64,000 bases of DNA from Bombardia bombarda (GCA_030512295.1 JAULSR010000005.1:744001-808000); one strand, 5' to 3'; positions 24,325 to 37,295 are shown, numbered from the stretch's first letter. Numbers and translations: made by a program. Notes: generated from the sequence alone by a model not told the origin.

Positions 24325-26407
24325 ATGCCCACCCCGTCTCCGATTGCAATCTTGCAGAAGCTCCAACTCTTTTTGGCCGAGATCCATTATTCAGTAGGTT
24401 TGTTCCAAAAAGTCCACTTTTGGGGTTGCCCTGGAGATGTGGCGGCAGCAAGCAAAAAAGATGGAAAGCCGGGCACTTGTTCGGGGAGACACCCGCTAGA
24501 GCGCCAGGACCACCTGCCTGGGCGTCCATCTGAGCTGTCAAGATCACGGTCGCAACCCAAGGATAACCCGGAAGAAGAGAAGGGACATAAATTGCCCAGG
24601 CCCCGCTCTCGTCCGGCTTTTGTCCATCCAAGTCCGCCGGGAACCTCTCTTGCTTGCTGTGAAGAGAAGAAAAAAAAACACAACAATATGGTCCCCGAAA
24701 TGGCATTGTGCTTGCTTGCTTCAGTGGAGCGAGTGAGCGAAGAAGTGGGATGTGGTCAGTGGATGTGGAGAGCCGTTGGATTCACATGGCACAGAAACCT
24801 TGTTGTCCACTCCTTGGGGGCTAGCCTCTGAGCCACGTCAAAGACTGGTGTCGCCGGTGACTGTTGCTCCTCTTGTGCCAATCCCCGTCACGCTTTCTTT
24901 CGCGCATCACGCCGCCCGTTCAATGCCCTTGTAGCTTAGATATACTGGGTGTCCTGGATTGTAACCCTTGTACCTTCTCTGTATGTGTCAAATGGCGAGA
25001 AATTGAACAATTCCATCTCTTTTCCATCCCGACTTTGTCACAAGCACCCCTGACGAATAGGGCGGCGTTGAAGATTCGCTGAGGTGTGCGGCAATCATGC
25101 CTCATGCCGGGGCCGTTCTAGAGGAGACCCTATCGAACTACACTAAGTTAGCATGCAAGCTGCTGCTCACCCGCAATCCTTGTCCCCTGTCGGGCACGAG
25201 AAGCGGCTTCCACATTGCGCCCTCTTGTACCTGGCGGTACCGTCGCGACACCCTCTCCCTCCCCTTCCCCCCGGCTCCCATCTCACTGGGGCCAGTCAGA
25301 GCGCCGAGAGGATGCTGGGGCCGGTGGAGGACCCAGTCTTGCCAGTCGTCCCAGTCAGAAACCTTCTTTCTGCTCTGCGCGCCGGCTGGCTGCACCAAAG
25401 CATGGGACAAAGCCTGTGTGGGCTCCCTGTGGGCTTAGCGTCTGCCCCAAGCTGCGGGCAGTTACATGACAATAGATCAGAGGTACCTTGGGTACTTCGT
25501 ACCTCCTTTCATGGTGACCTGCCTGGGGCCTGCGGTCCCTGCGGTACCTGTGGTACCCATCGCAACGTCTTCCAGGTTCCTGCAACCACTCCGCCCTCCA
25601 CTCTTCCTCTGCTGCTGGCTGCTGTCACCCACGGGTGCCTCTCTTGTGCCTCATTCCTGTCTGCGTCTCTTGCGTGCGTGGTGTGTGTGTCTGTCTGTCT
25701 GTCTCTTCCTCTCTCGGCCTGGCTTTCTTGGTTGCATGCGCTCTTGATCGTTTGGGTGCAAAGGGACGACAACTTCGTGCCTGTCCTCCGAAGTCCCTGA
25801 TTCCCCTCACTTCCACAGCTTTGCACCTTTTTTGTCTTTCGCCTCTTTTGTCCTTGCTTTCTCGTCTCTTACCTAACGTACCTTAACCTTAGCTCTCTTA
25901 CCAACCTTGCTCCTCATTCGCTTCTTTTCCACAACCACGAACCTCCCTACCTCCCTCCGAGTGTTGTCGCTCGAGTCGGGTCGTCCACTTCTTTGCACAG
26001 AGATCGACCCTCTCACTTGCCCAACGCATCCTCCTGCTTTGGTCCCCGCCCGGAGAAACCCTTGCCCAGCTCAGCTAGCTACCTATTACCCACCCAAGTC
26101 CCCATGCCAACAATGTGACGCTTGGTAACTGGGGGACATTTGCGCTTTGAACGTTGCCTTCGAGGCTCTCCAGACGACGACTGACGACTGACGGCTGACG
26201 ACCGACAACACCGACCTTGCGAGACGGTGGGCATTTCTATTCGATAAACCACTCGACAAGAGCCGCGTGCCATTTACAGAATACCAAAAATAAACTACTA
26301 GGGGAGAGAAAAAAAATACACTGCTTGGGAGCGATAGAGGGAAAGCAAAAGAGGTGCCAGAGAGAGGAACGCGGGGAGGGGATCACGACATCTGACCGTC
26401 CGCAACC

Positions 26408-29152
26408 ATGATGCTCAACATCCCCGAGAATGGCCTCGTGCTAGAGAGCTCGGCCAAGGGCACGACGGGCCTCCCAATGCAGGCGTTTGGCATTTCATTG
26501 AGCGATAATGTCATTGAGAACATGATTGCCTGCGTGCAGAATGGCCAGGACATTCAATTGTCGCTGGGAAGCACTCCAGTAAGTTTTCCTCGGTTTCTCT
26601 CACTTCCGCTTCACCTTCCCTTGGGATTCCCGTCCGATCTTCAGATTATCCTTCCTATTGTTGGAGAGCTGGCCCAATAGTACCCACCTCTTAATGTGGC
26701 TGGCCCACGTGCTATTGTTCTACCTGCTATGTTGATGAGATGTCATTCACATGCATACTCCCCGGAGTCAATTAACACATGCTTTTCGCATTCAATCAAT
26801 CTCTAAACTTACTTATTGCGAAACTGTTTACTAATCACGCCTCCTAGACTTTCTATTTCGACGACCAAGAAGTACGGATACCCAACAGCCCCGACGCCTT
26901 CGACTACGAGCTTTATCAGTCCAACTCTGCAAACCCCACGGCTGTTAAGAAGCTTCCAAATCCCACAATGTCGTTATTTCGTAATTCAAGGTACAAGCCA
27001 AAGCCGCTAAGGGCCTCGATGATCGGCTCTGCAGCGCCCAAGGCAGAGAAGATAGCTGCTGCGCGAGCTTCTACGCGAACAAGCAGTGGAACCCCAAATC
27101 TCTCTGCGGTACCGGACAAAGACCTTGACGACAACGTCGAAGATGCGATTGCAAGTCTCAAAAGCTCGTATGCCAAAGCCGAGGCCGAGAAGCGGGATAA
27201 TTCGTAGGTACCAGGGTGTGCAACACTAGCGGAGCTGAACTGACTCTGATTATAGTACCCTACTTGTCGATGGACTGCCCTCTAGGAAGGGCGGCAAGGT
27301 AAAGCCGAGCCAGGCAAGGCTTTTGGGCTCGCAGGCCAATACACCGCGATCGCTTCCGACTAGCCCTGCACTGAGTGGCATTGGATCACCGTCACTTGGC
27401 CCCACGAGCAGCGCTGCTCAAGACAGAATCAAGCAGCAGCGGTTTCCCATTATCCACGAGCTAGCAGTTCAGGAGCAGACATACGAGGATCTCCTTTCCA
27501 AGTATGGTGATGGCACGGAGCAGGACTTCACCACAGCTCTGAACAAGGTTGCCGATTTCGACGACGGCTTACAGAAATGGCAACTGAAAAAGATGTACTG
27601 GAAGGATCTGGACGTGTTTCAGTACGACTACGCCAGCGAGGAGGATCGTGAAAAGGCAATCGACAATGCTATTAGGCAGTTTGACCGACAGCGGATTGGC
27701 ACCTCTGACCCCATCTGGCAGAAACTGCTACCGGAAGAGAAGCGCGGCAAGGGGATTTGCTTGAGTAAACTATCCGCGGCTTTTGCTAAGGGCCCCTCAG
27801 CTTCGGCACCAAAAGCGCAAAAGGCGGATGCATCCAGCGGCAGCGGATCGGAAATGGGAGATTTGAAGAAGGGCATGGGCGGGGAACCAATGTCCAGGTC
27901 AGGCTCGCAGACATTGGGGGCCAAGAAGAAGTTGTCGGCATCCGAAGCCCAAGCCAAGCGTCTGCTTTCAAACTCGAAGAAGCCGACGCCGCCACCGGCG
28001 GCCTCCAAGGTGTCTCCAAAAGTGTCGCCCAAGGTTTCGCCAACGAAGCCGACCTCCAAGGTTCCCCCTACCAAGGGCGGACGCGTGCTATCCAAGGAGT
28101 TTGTGTCGGATTCAAGCTCAGATGACGAACCCCTCTCAACGTCGCTGCCAGCAAAGCCTAGACCTACGCCTATTACTGCGAATAAGCCTACTCAGCGCCC
28201 GACTGAGAAGGCTAAGATAGCAGAAAAGTCCAAGACGGTAGAGAAGCCAAAGGCGACTGAGAAGCTAAAGCCAGCGGAGAAATCAAAAACAGTCGAGAAG
28301 TTGAAAACAGTCGAAAAGCCCAAGACGGCCGAAACTCCAAGGGCAGCGGAAAAGCCAAGAGCAGCAGAGAAACCCAAGGCTTTGGAAAGGCAGACGCTAG
28401 AACGGCCAAAGGCGGTGGAGAAGCTCAAGGAGGCGTCAGCTCCGAAGCCAAGACCGTCGCCCGTCATCAAGGCGGTTCCAAAGGCCAGGCAAAGAGATGT
28501 GGAGAAGGATACGATTCGAGCTCAAGTTATCGCCAATCCGATTAGACCAGCTTCGAAGCGCCCGCGGGACGCCGATGAGGATGATGACAGTTCCAGTTCT
28601 GGAACCCCATTGAGCAAGCGCATCAAGCCCGTCTCCAGGGCGCAAGCTCCGGCCGTGACGACAGTCAAAAAACGGACGCCTTCGGACGCCAGCCAAAACA
28701 GCCGCAGCACTAATTGGGCTAACTCCACAGCCAAGAGCAAGAACACCTCACCCACGAAATCCTCGCCACTGGCATCCTCACCGACTAATGCCTCGGATGT
28801 GGAGCAAGACAGGCCATTGCTGTCCAGGGCCCGCGAGCGTGAGAGAGAGCATGATCGAGAGACAGTTATCAGCAGCGCCAGCAGCAATGCAGGCAGCGTT
28901 GGAGGCAGCCGGAAGCGTCCTGCCGATTCATTTGCGCCCGAGAGCAAGTCCAAGCGGAAGCGCATCGACCCCGAGGTGCTCGACTTGGCCAATAGGTTCA
29001 AGCAGCAATACGTGCGGTACGAAGAGATGCATCGCGAAATTTCAGCAACCGATAACCCGCCGCAGTCACAAGTGAGGGAGGTGACCGAGTTACACCAGGA
29101 GCTAGCCAGGATGAAGGAGCTGATTTACAGCAGGTCCTTACTTATGAAATGA
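26408..29152 (+). CDS. ELL: RNA polymerase II elongation factor ELL homologue
   Basis: Exons 26408-26578, 26848-27203 and 27256-29152 join in frame to 807 residues; the donors are GTAAGT and GTAGGT. ELL suppresses Pol II pausing and in fission yeast works as an Ell1-Eaf1 pair in the nucleus. The N-terminal domain (residues 1 to about 115) has the ELL start NGLVLESSAKG and TFYFDDQEVRIPN. A second conserved block near residues 210-300 (FPIIHELAVQEQTYEDLL, DVFQYDYASEEDRE) matches the winged-helix part. The C-terminal 60 residues (LDLANRFKQQYVRYEEMHREI) match the occludin/ELL homology domain. Between them is a low-complexity Lys/Pro/Ser region with repeated EKPKT-like heptads (28200-28440) and several KRxR-type nuclear signals. 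Two adjacent Met codons begin the frame; the first is used here. A long pyrimidine-rich 5' leader precedes it. The family call rests on motif recall. Confidence 0.8.
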
Positions 29153-31667
29153 CTCGCTGATATGAGACTAGAAGTCTTCGGGTCAGTGAGATAGATCATC
29201 TCCTCTGTTTGCATGTGTAGGCGAAGCAACGACAACGAAAACAACAACTATTTTTGCTCGATACTCTACGATATCTCACTACTTAGTGCGGCACCACAGG
29301 CGACTGGCTACGTGGTAGGGATATACGATAATCATCCTGGAGGCGGACTTGAGAAGCAAGGCTTGCGAAGGGAAGCTGGAGAGGGCAGGCAGGCGGCTTG
29401 AATTTGTATTAACGAGCAAAATAAAAGGGTACAACACATCATGGCTGGCGGCAATGGGTTCTAAGGAGGGGCTTTCGCTTATTGGGCGAAGGGTTATTTC
29501 TCTTTCATATCAGCAGTAACTCGCAGCGTCGTTCCTAAATGGATGGCTGACTGGCTGACTGGATGACTGCATACATCATAACGGTTAATGGAACCGGGGC
29601 GGCGGGCATTGTTTTTCCTTGCATTTCTTCTTCTCTCAGGCTTGTATGGAAGGACGGGAGGCTGGACGAGGTACATCTGCCACACACGGAGAGGCATCAC
29701 ACCCAACCGAACCAACCAAGCAACTATCCGATCATCAAACCAACCAAGAAAGGGCATATCATACCTCACTCGAACGGGGAGTGGAGGGGGCGGGGCGTTA
29801 TTTTCTCTGATTTACCGCAATCTTGTGTGTCTTGATTGGGATTTGCTTTTTTCTGTACTCTTTGTTTCCTATTTGGTCTGGCTTTTTTTTTTTGCTTTTT
29901 TCGATTGCGATATATATTGCAGTCAACGCATCATATGATACCTATGGGCTTTTTGGTACACCTTTAGTTCTCCTATCTCGGCTTTAGGCGAGAAGGAGAG
30001 AGATATGGAGAATGAAGGAGAAGGTCCACACCACACACATACACCACAAATAAACACATATCTATTTGCTACTTAGCCGCCTACCCCACCACCACATCTC
30101 CAACCTGAGACAGAAGCAGATAGCCAGAGACATTACCAGATAGGAGAGACATACAGGCATATGAAAGTGGAAGGTGGAATGCCAAATGCAGAAATCAAGA
30201 TCAATATTACTAAAATTCGATGACCGTGACTACAGCGTACTGGACGAGTGAGTGACTTATATGTTAAGTTTATGGTCAGGCGGAAGGGGATAATAGTCTT
30301 GAATTATCTCTACCTTCCATATCGAGCCGTTTGTGTTTTGGTTAGTTACTGGCTACCTACGCTGTATGATATATGATACGACCATACTCGGATGTGTTAG
30401 CTACTCACTTACTTAGTAGCAAGACATTTGGGGAATATTTATGTAGACAAATTCCCAATCCCCCCTTTCCTTGCCAAATCTACACACATCTACCCAGTAT
30501 CTCACATTCTATCACACCCTATAGCTAAGCTCTCCTATTATCATGCTAGTAGTATGGGAAAGCTTGGAGGTTTGATCCTTTATTTGTTTTGTTCGTGCTT
30601 GTTTTTTTGTCCTCGTTCATGGATAACATTGTTTTGTTAATAAGCTCAGTAAGCCCACGATGCCATTCCCCCTGTATATGCTATTCTTAGTATGATGTTG
30701 TTTCTTATTACTAACACCGTACCGTATAGAGGTCATCTTGCCGAACGTCTGGATTAGGGGGAGAATAGGATGGGTCATCATGTGATTTACTTTCTTTGTG
30801 GGTTTCCTTTCTGCGACAGACAACGCATGCTCCAGAAGTGTCAGCCACCTAAGCAGCAAGTAAGTAGGTACATAGTCAGTGGGCATGATGTGACTCTTCC
30901 ATGGCAGGTTTTGTTGGGTTGTGTTTCTGACGCCAAGAATATCTATTACGATATATAGATCACTGAGTACATCATCTTGTCATCTTGTGTGTTTGTATTC
31001 ACAGATGAAGCACAATGTATCAGCGAGGTACAATGTGGTCTAACGAGAAGATGCTACCCACGTTGGAGAAAGTAAGAGTCTGGTACCCGCATCTTTTTTA
31101 CGATCAGTTGTATTTAATAAATAGTAAGATCGATGGATAGTATTATTGGTGGTGTAATAAGCAAATTAATCATACTTCTCTTCTCACCATGTATACACCG
31201 GGTAGCATGGTTGGATAGTAACACAGGTAAATGGACAAGCAGGCAGGCAGGTAAATTCGTTTTCTCGTTTTCTTGTACCTATGTAAGTACACTAGACAAT
31301 AGTTCCCGCTCGTAACGATCAAGCTTCTGTTTGCATGTATTTCTTCATTCTTCCTCGCACATCACTTTTCTTCCGTGTCTCTCATCGGTTTGTCTGTCTG
31401 TCTTTCTGTCCGTTTCTCGCTTTATATCAGATTTGACTCCCACATACTCACCCTGCCTTGAGACTGGATATCACCTGCTCTCTTCTCCTATTCTAAATTA
31501 TTGTCCTCGCTCAGATACAGCCAAAACGTCGTCCCCCTCCTTTTTGTGTTTCTCTCCTTACTCTTCTTTTATTCTTCGTGCCTCTCGTTACTGTGAAGGT
31601 GATTACAAGCAAGAGTGTTGCGCCGTCTTTATAGCTTCGAGAAAATTGAACGGAGGAGGCCGCGCCC
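29153..31667. other. Intergenic, convergent ends of ELL and LC8
   Basis: It holds the 3' untranslated regions of both flanking genes. The sequence is AT-rich with poly-T and TATATA stretches. I see no gene, tRNA or structured element. Confidence 0.55.
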
Positions 31668-32665
31668 CTACTGTGTCTTGAAGAGAAGGATGGCGCAGTG
31701 GCCGAGGTAGAAGTAGATGAAGTGCTTAGTTTCTGTTGTTTGAAAGACAGAGAAGGGTGTGGGTTGTTAGTAGTCTAATTCTTTCTTGCTCCTTTCTATC
31801 TTCCTGCCCTCTGATGGTGTTTCTCTTGTCCCGCCTAGATCTTCCTCAACACCATCCTCGGGTGAGGGATCCGAGACAGATCCCATTCGGCTCGATCGGC
31901 GAAAGAGGACGAGGAGCGGGCGAGAAGAGGTACTACAGGAGAAGGGGAATGGGGGATACGACATACCGTGAGTGACGAAGCTACCAAAGTTGCGTCCCAC
32001 GATGCAGTGCCATGTGGGGCCCTTCCTTTCATCGAACTGTGATTCGGTTTATGTCAGCTGTGCTGGTTGGAGTATCGAGATGCATCAGTGGTGGGAAGGT
32101 GGGAAAGACTGCCGTACGGTTCTCTTGATGTGTTGCGCAATGTCCTGTCGTGGTAGAAGCTGGTTAGCTTTGTCGCGTCTGTGATCCGCCCTTTCCGAAA
32201 GACATTGCTCATTCCAGTCTTGTTGTTACCAAGATGGTGCAGCGTGTGGCGAGGGGTTAGATAGGAAATATGATTGGACCGCAAATGTACCTTCTCGATC
32301 GAGAACTTGACCATAGCCTCCTGGGCTGTCGTAGCAACTCGCGTCAGTCTCTCTTCTATCATTCTCGCTCAAGCTCGCTCAAGCTCGGATCCTTGTTGTC
32401 CGCTAATCTCCCCACATACCAACTTCAATAGCCTCCTGTTGCATGTCCTCAGTCTTCGGGCAAAAGGGTTAGCGCAGGTTCGGGTTAGTCATAGCCCTTA
32501 GATTCGAATTGTGATGAATTACCATGTCGGCACTCTTGATCTGGGCTGCGATGCTATTAGTTAATGCACACGGGATCTAGAGCGCCCATGGAAGGGGCAA
32601 GGGGTTTTGCATTTGCACCTACCCTCGAGCTTCTCAGCGCTCGGCTTGACCTCGTCGACGGGCAT
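31668..32665 (-). CDS. Cytoplasmic dynein light chain LC8
   Basis: Seven short exons (32619-32665, 32523-32553, 32420-32453, 32291-32325, 32118-32144, 31967-32036 and 31668-31732) splice to 102 residues. The protein contains the LC8 hallmarks: IKSADM, DMQQEAIEVAQEAMVKF, DIAQHIKRTFDERKGPTWHC, GRNFGSFVTHETKHFIYFY and the C-terminal LGHCAILLFKTQ. LC8 dimers bind short peptides in dynein intermediate chain and many other partners; in filamentous fungi the homologue (NudG in Aspergillus) supports nuclear migration. The family is usually 85-95 residues, so the N-terminal MPVDEVKPSAEKLEG is a short extension. The first donor is GTGCAA at 32618; the better-looking GTAGGT four bases upstream breaks the frame. 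The sixth intron is about 234 bp. The gene is transcribed divergently from MRD1 across about 1.1 kb. Confidence 0.93.
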
Positions 32666-33777
32666 TTTGGCGGTTTGGTGGCGGGTAGAGAATGGCAAAC
32701 GAGAGTGTAGCAGGGTATGGGGTAGCTCCTTGCAGCTGGGAGGCGGGCACGGGAGGACTACTAGCAAAGAAAGTCAATAGTCAGTTGACGTTGGTGAGGA
32801 TCGCGAGTGGAGGAGGATGGATAGGAAGCTAGGCAAGCTAAGCCAAGCCAAGCTAAGCAAAGTTAACCCCTTGCTTGCCTGCCGGCGGCTCGCTGTTAGG
32901 ACCCGACATATACGTACGAGTGTAGCCTACACAGTAGCAGGCGCAATTCAATTGTGATATGTGATAGCAACTTAGCTACTATGGATGGAGGCTGATAGTA
33001 CGAGGAAGCTGAGTGGTGCCCGACAACGGCGCTTCGTTGCGTTGCACGCCCAAGGTGGGGAAAGCTATGGGACAATAGCTTGCTTGAATGGAGAGGCAGT
33101 GAGGCACAGGTTACAGATTGACCAGATTATTGGAGCGCGGGAGAGCTTCTGCAAGCTGGGGTGGGCGGGTGATAAAGGGCGGGCAAAGGGCGCAATCAGA
33201 TGAACAGGGCGAGCGAGCTGATGAGGCAAGCCAACGTCGGGTTCGGGTCTGTTGAGGTCGAGGTTGTCGGTCGCGCTTGTTTAGTTCGGATTCTGGAGTG
33301 GAGAAGAGGGTCACACTCACACCTACCTAGTTACCCGCCCAAATTCCATTGGCGCTTCTGCTGTGTACATACGCACGGGGACTAAGTACATGCTCGGAGC
33401 CGCAAGAGATTGCGCGCCTACAAGTACCTTTACGCGGAGCTGCGGACGTAGCTCGATACGACCAACCGCAGCAGCCGTCTGAGGCAAGAGTGGGCGCGAG
33501 AGTGCGGGTAGCACAGACCATGGTGGAACAGAGGTGCGATAAGATAACAAGCTGTGGGGTTGCCAGGGGTGGGATTTTTTTTTTTTTTCTGGAACGACAC
33601 TATGAAAAAAAAATTGAGGCTCGCTCTTCTTCTTCTTCCTGCCGAGAACCCATCCATCCATCTAAAACATCCGATCTCCACCTCCCACCTAACAGTACTC
33701 ATTGTATTCTTTGCCGGAATGACCGTCCGGCAGTCTTCTCTTGCACAATCCGTCTTCGACAGACAAAGTGTGTGACA
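32666..33777. promoter_or_regulatory. Divergent promoter region between LC8 and MRD1
   Basis: This is the shared 5' space of two oppositely transcribed core genes. It contains repeated AAGCTAAGC/AAGCCAAGC units near 32828-32862 and poly-T and poly-A runs near 33577-33611. No specific factor site is claimed. Confidence 0.4.
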
Positions 33778-36549
33778 ATGGAGTCCTCCAGAATCTACGT
33801 GAAGAACTTGCCGCCCACCATCACCGAGGCAGAGTTCCGCAAGCACTTCTCGGCGGAGGGGCGCGAGGCCACAGATGTCAAGCTCATCCCCCGCCGCCAT
33901 ATTGGCTTCGTCGGCTACAAGTCACATGAGGACGCCCAGCGGGCTGTCAAGTACTTCAACCGCTCCTTCATTCGCATGTCCAGGATTGCTGTTGACATTG
34001 CTACTCCGGTACGACTATGATCTGCTCAACCTAGCTTTCTTCTAAAGACACACTGCTAACACGACACTCAAGATCGCAGACATACCTGCTGTAAGAGACT
34101 CAACTATAGACACCTCCTCGGGGCGTGAAGCTCAGAGGGGGGGTCTGGTTCTCCCAAAGACCCGGGCACCCGATGTGGTAGAAGCAAAGGATGACCCCAG
34201 TGCAAACAAGCGAAAACGGGATGTCATTGATGTGGCAGACCCCAAGCTTAGCGAGTACCTCGAGGTCATGGGGGCCGTCCGTCCAAGAAGTCAAGAGATG
34301 ATGACCTCCCTTCCGGCCCATCGTCGACGATGGCGACTGTAGTCCCCCCTGGCCTGGAAGAGGGGGAGAGTGACGACGAGTACGAGACAATCCCCTCACG
34401 TCCACGGGGGCAGCTATCTCAGGCCATGACGAGCAATGAGATGACGGACGCTACCCCTGAGGTGGAGGCTACTCTTACTGTTCCTCACGCCCTAGAGGTC
34501 ACGTCGAGAGAAGTACTAGAGGTACCCACCGGTGCCACAGATGATGACTGGCTTCGATCGAGGACGAATCGTGTGCTGGACTTTGTCGATCCCAACGACT
34601 CCGGAATCCCTATTCGGCCAGCTGCAGTTGTGTCTGCGTCAAGCCAGCCCGCTGTCAGCACGGCTCAAGACGGAACGCGAGAGAAGGTCGAGGCAGTTTC
34701 CCCTGAACCGAAGGACCAGACTTCGGGCAAAGAGATGAGCCATGAGTCTGCTGTGAGCCTGATCGAGCAGACGTCGAGGCTCTTCCTCCGGAATCTCAGT
34801 TACACCGTCACAGAGGAGAATATTAAGGAGCACTTTAGCACGTTTGGAAATCTGGAAGAGGTATGCGTCCGATATCTATTTCTTTACATCCCCCACCCAA
34901 CGCCTTTTATGATGATCCTCAGATAGGGACATCTTATGCCAAGGCATATGATGAGACTATGAGCTCGGTATTTTAGTAGATGCTCCGAGAGACTGACAAA
35001 AGGACCGATTACCATCCTGTTATCATTTTTATGGGTGTCGACCGTTTTACTAATAACGGTGGTCTTTCAGGTCAATCTTCCACTAGATAAACAAGGCCAC
35101 AGTAAGGGCTTCGCTATGATTCGCTACGAAGAACCATCATCAGCCGTTGCTGCATTCCAGTCGGATCGTTCCACCTTCCAAGGACGTATCATTCACATCC
35201 TCCCAGGATCCGCCAAACGGGAGAACACTTTAGACGACTTCGCCATGTCTAGGCTGCCGCTAAAGAAGCAGCAATTACTCAAGAAGAAGGCCGAGGCCGC
35301 ATCCAGTACTTTCAACTGGAATTCTTTGTTCATGAACCAAGACGCCGTGAACACAGCCATCGCAGAGCGCTTGGGTGTGTCAAAGCATGAGCTCTTGGAT
35401 CCGACCGACGCGTCTGCTGCTGTGAAACAGGCTGTGGCTGAGACCACCGTAATCCAAGAGGCCAAGTCTTACTTCGCTGCTAATGGTGTGAACATTGAGG
35501 CCCTCAAGTCTCAGCACCGAGGTGATACCTCCATCCTGGTCAAGAACCTCCGAAATACCTCGATTGAAGAGTTGAGGACTCTCTTTGAGGAGCATGGCAC
35601 AGTCCTACGTGTGTTGATGCCCCCAAGTGGTGCTATTGCAATCGTCCAGTTTGCGCAGCCCGCAGAGTGCCGGGCAGCTTTCATGAAAAAGGCCTACTCT
35701 CGGTTCAAGGAGTCTGTCCTCTTCCTCGAGAAAGGGCCGAAAGGTCTCTTCGTAGACAAGGTGGCTCCACCCACCGAGGATCGGCTTGCTGGTATACAGA
35801 AGACGTCTGTAGCAGAGTTGCTGGAACGCGATGACGCTGAGGACCAAGTGGAGACCAGCTCCCTGTTCGTCCGGAGTCTTAACTTCTCCACAACGACCGA
35901 AGGACTCACAGAGGCATTCAAGCCGCTGGACGGATTTGTAAACGCAAAAGTCAAGACTAAGACGGACCCGAAGAAGCCTGGGCAAATTCTCAGCATGGGG
36001 TTCGGCTTCTGCTCGTTTAAGACTAAAGAGCAGGCACAGGCGGCTCTCAAAGTCATGGACGGCTACGTCCTTGACGGCTACAAGCTCATTGTCAAGGCGT
36101 CGCATGGTGGTCATGACGCTGCAGAAGAGCGGAGGAAAGAGGACTTGGCCAGGAAGGTGGCGTCCCAGGGGACGAAGCTTGTCGTCAAGAACCTTCCCTT
36201 TGAGGCAACCAAGAAGGATGTGCGAACCCTCTTTGGCACATACGGTAAAGTGGTGTCACTCCGCATCCCTAAAAAGTTCAACCAGTCGTCGCGCGGTTTT
36301 GCCTTTGCAGAGTTTTCCACTCCCAGAGAGGCACTCAACGCGTATAATTCACTTAAAGATACCCATCTTCTGGGACGCCGGCTGGTGATTGATTTCGCAG
36401 CAGCCGACGAGGTGGATCCAGAGGAGCAGATCAGGGCAATGGAGAAGAAGATACGGGGCCAGGTTAACAAGGTCGCCCTGCAGCAGCTTACAGGGGGCGG
36501 GCGGACTAAGGTCAATATTGGAGGTGATAGCGAAGACGACGAGGCATGA
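33778..36549 (+). CDS. mrd1: Multiple RNA-binding domain protein MRD1, frame broken by a one-base deletion
   Basis: Exons 33778-34008, 34073-34860 and 35071-36549. MRD1 is a nucleolar protein that binds pre-rRNA and U3 contacts and is needed for 18S rRNA maturation; it is essential in yeast. Five RRMs are visible: RRM1 at the start (SRIYVKNLPP), RRM2 split by the second intron (SRLFLRNLSYTVTE, GHSKGFAMIRY), RRM3 (TSILVKNLRNT), RRM4 (SSLFVRSLNFSTTTE, GFGFCSF) and RRM5 (TKLVVKNLPFEAT, RGFAFAEF). The C-terminal helices IRAMEKKIRGQVNKVALQQL are typical. Exon 2 begins in one frame (DPKLSEYLEVMG) and must continue in another (GRPSKKSRDDD); a single missing G in the run at 34270-34274 accounts for this. 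With that base the protein would be 832 residues, the normal size. A sequencing error is the likeliest cause. Confidence 0.9.
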
Positions 36550-36716
36550 TGATAATATAATGAAGAATCTATCTGCCAACATACTGTTCATACCCTATCT
36601 ATTCATTTCTGAGTGATGCCGTGCGTGTTAGTAGCTAGGGGCGAGGCGGCAGGCGACGGGGCGGCGTGCAATTTGTCTCATTACCCCTTGCCTAGGAGGT
36701 GTTTGGCCACCGACCG

Positions 36717-36741
36717 CCCCCCCCCCCCCCCCCCCCCCCCC
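36717..36741. repeat. Poly-C tract of 25 bases
   Basis: An uninterrupted C homopolymer about 170 bp after the MRD1 stop codon. Tracts like this are prone to length error and can form i-motif or G-quadruplex structures on the two strands. Confidence 0.85.
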
Positions 36742-37295
36742 TCTCCCTGCCTAGCCAACGACGAGCGGGACGAACGGCTGGTTGAAGAACGGACCCCACA
36801 TTACACATTATGTCGACGACTACAGAATACCGAATACCGGTGTCGGGATAGGCCACGGCACCGGGATACCTTTCAGGACCACCTCGACGGGTCTGATGGA
36901 TAAGTCCAGTCCCAATCTCGTTCGCATGCCTCGTCGGTCCCTCGGACAGGGGCGGTTTGATCCCAAGCACTGTTCTGCAATCTCATGGCGTGCCCCCGCT
37001 TGCCTCCCGCAAGCTCACCTCGCTAACATTTCATCCCTTTGCGTGCCAGTTGGGCACCATGTTATTGTCGGGGCCCCAGGGTGTACTTTTGGCGAAGATG
37101 TAGCTTAACGGCCGTTGTACACCGGGATTCAAGCCGCCCTGGCGCCCTTGGCAACGTGATGCAGAACAATTCAACTAGTCGATGATCGCATACTTGCGGC
37201 TTGATCCTAGGTTCATTATTTCTCTTTCACTCGTGCGTTGACCTTTCGGTGCACCTTGGTGGTCGCTGGGCGAGCCTTATAAGTGAAGTGTCGGA

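Larger units (their letters stand above)
12388..26407. other. Gene-poor region of about 14 kb
   Basis: No convincing gene across the whole stretch. Open frames of up to about 215 codons occur on both strands but lack recognisable domains, overlap each other antisense and are rich in Cys, Pro, Arg and Ser as expected from GC-rich noncoding DNA. The region contains many microsatellites ((CT)n at 15465, (CA)n near 16006, (GT)n near 17554, GCTTGCTT near 19218 and 23415) and the TGCCGCC tandem repeat. It includes the long pyrimidine-rich leader before ELL (about 25.8-26.1 kb). Long noncoding transcripts or intron-rich small genes cannot be excluded. Confidence 0.5.

Noticed and set aside
24232..24831. 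199-codon open frame
   Set aside because: Driven by the TGCCGCC tandem repeat; the reverse strand is equally open.
25153..25800. 215-codon open frame before ELL
   Set aside because: Rich in Cys/Leu/Ser from pyrimidine-rich leader and (GT)/(CT) repeats; no conserved motif.
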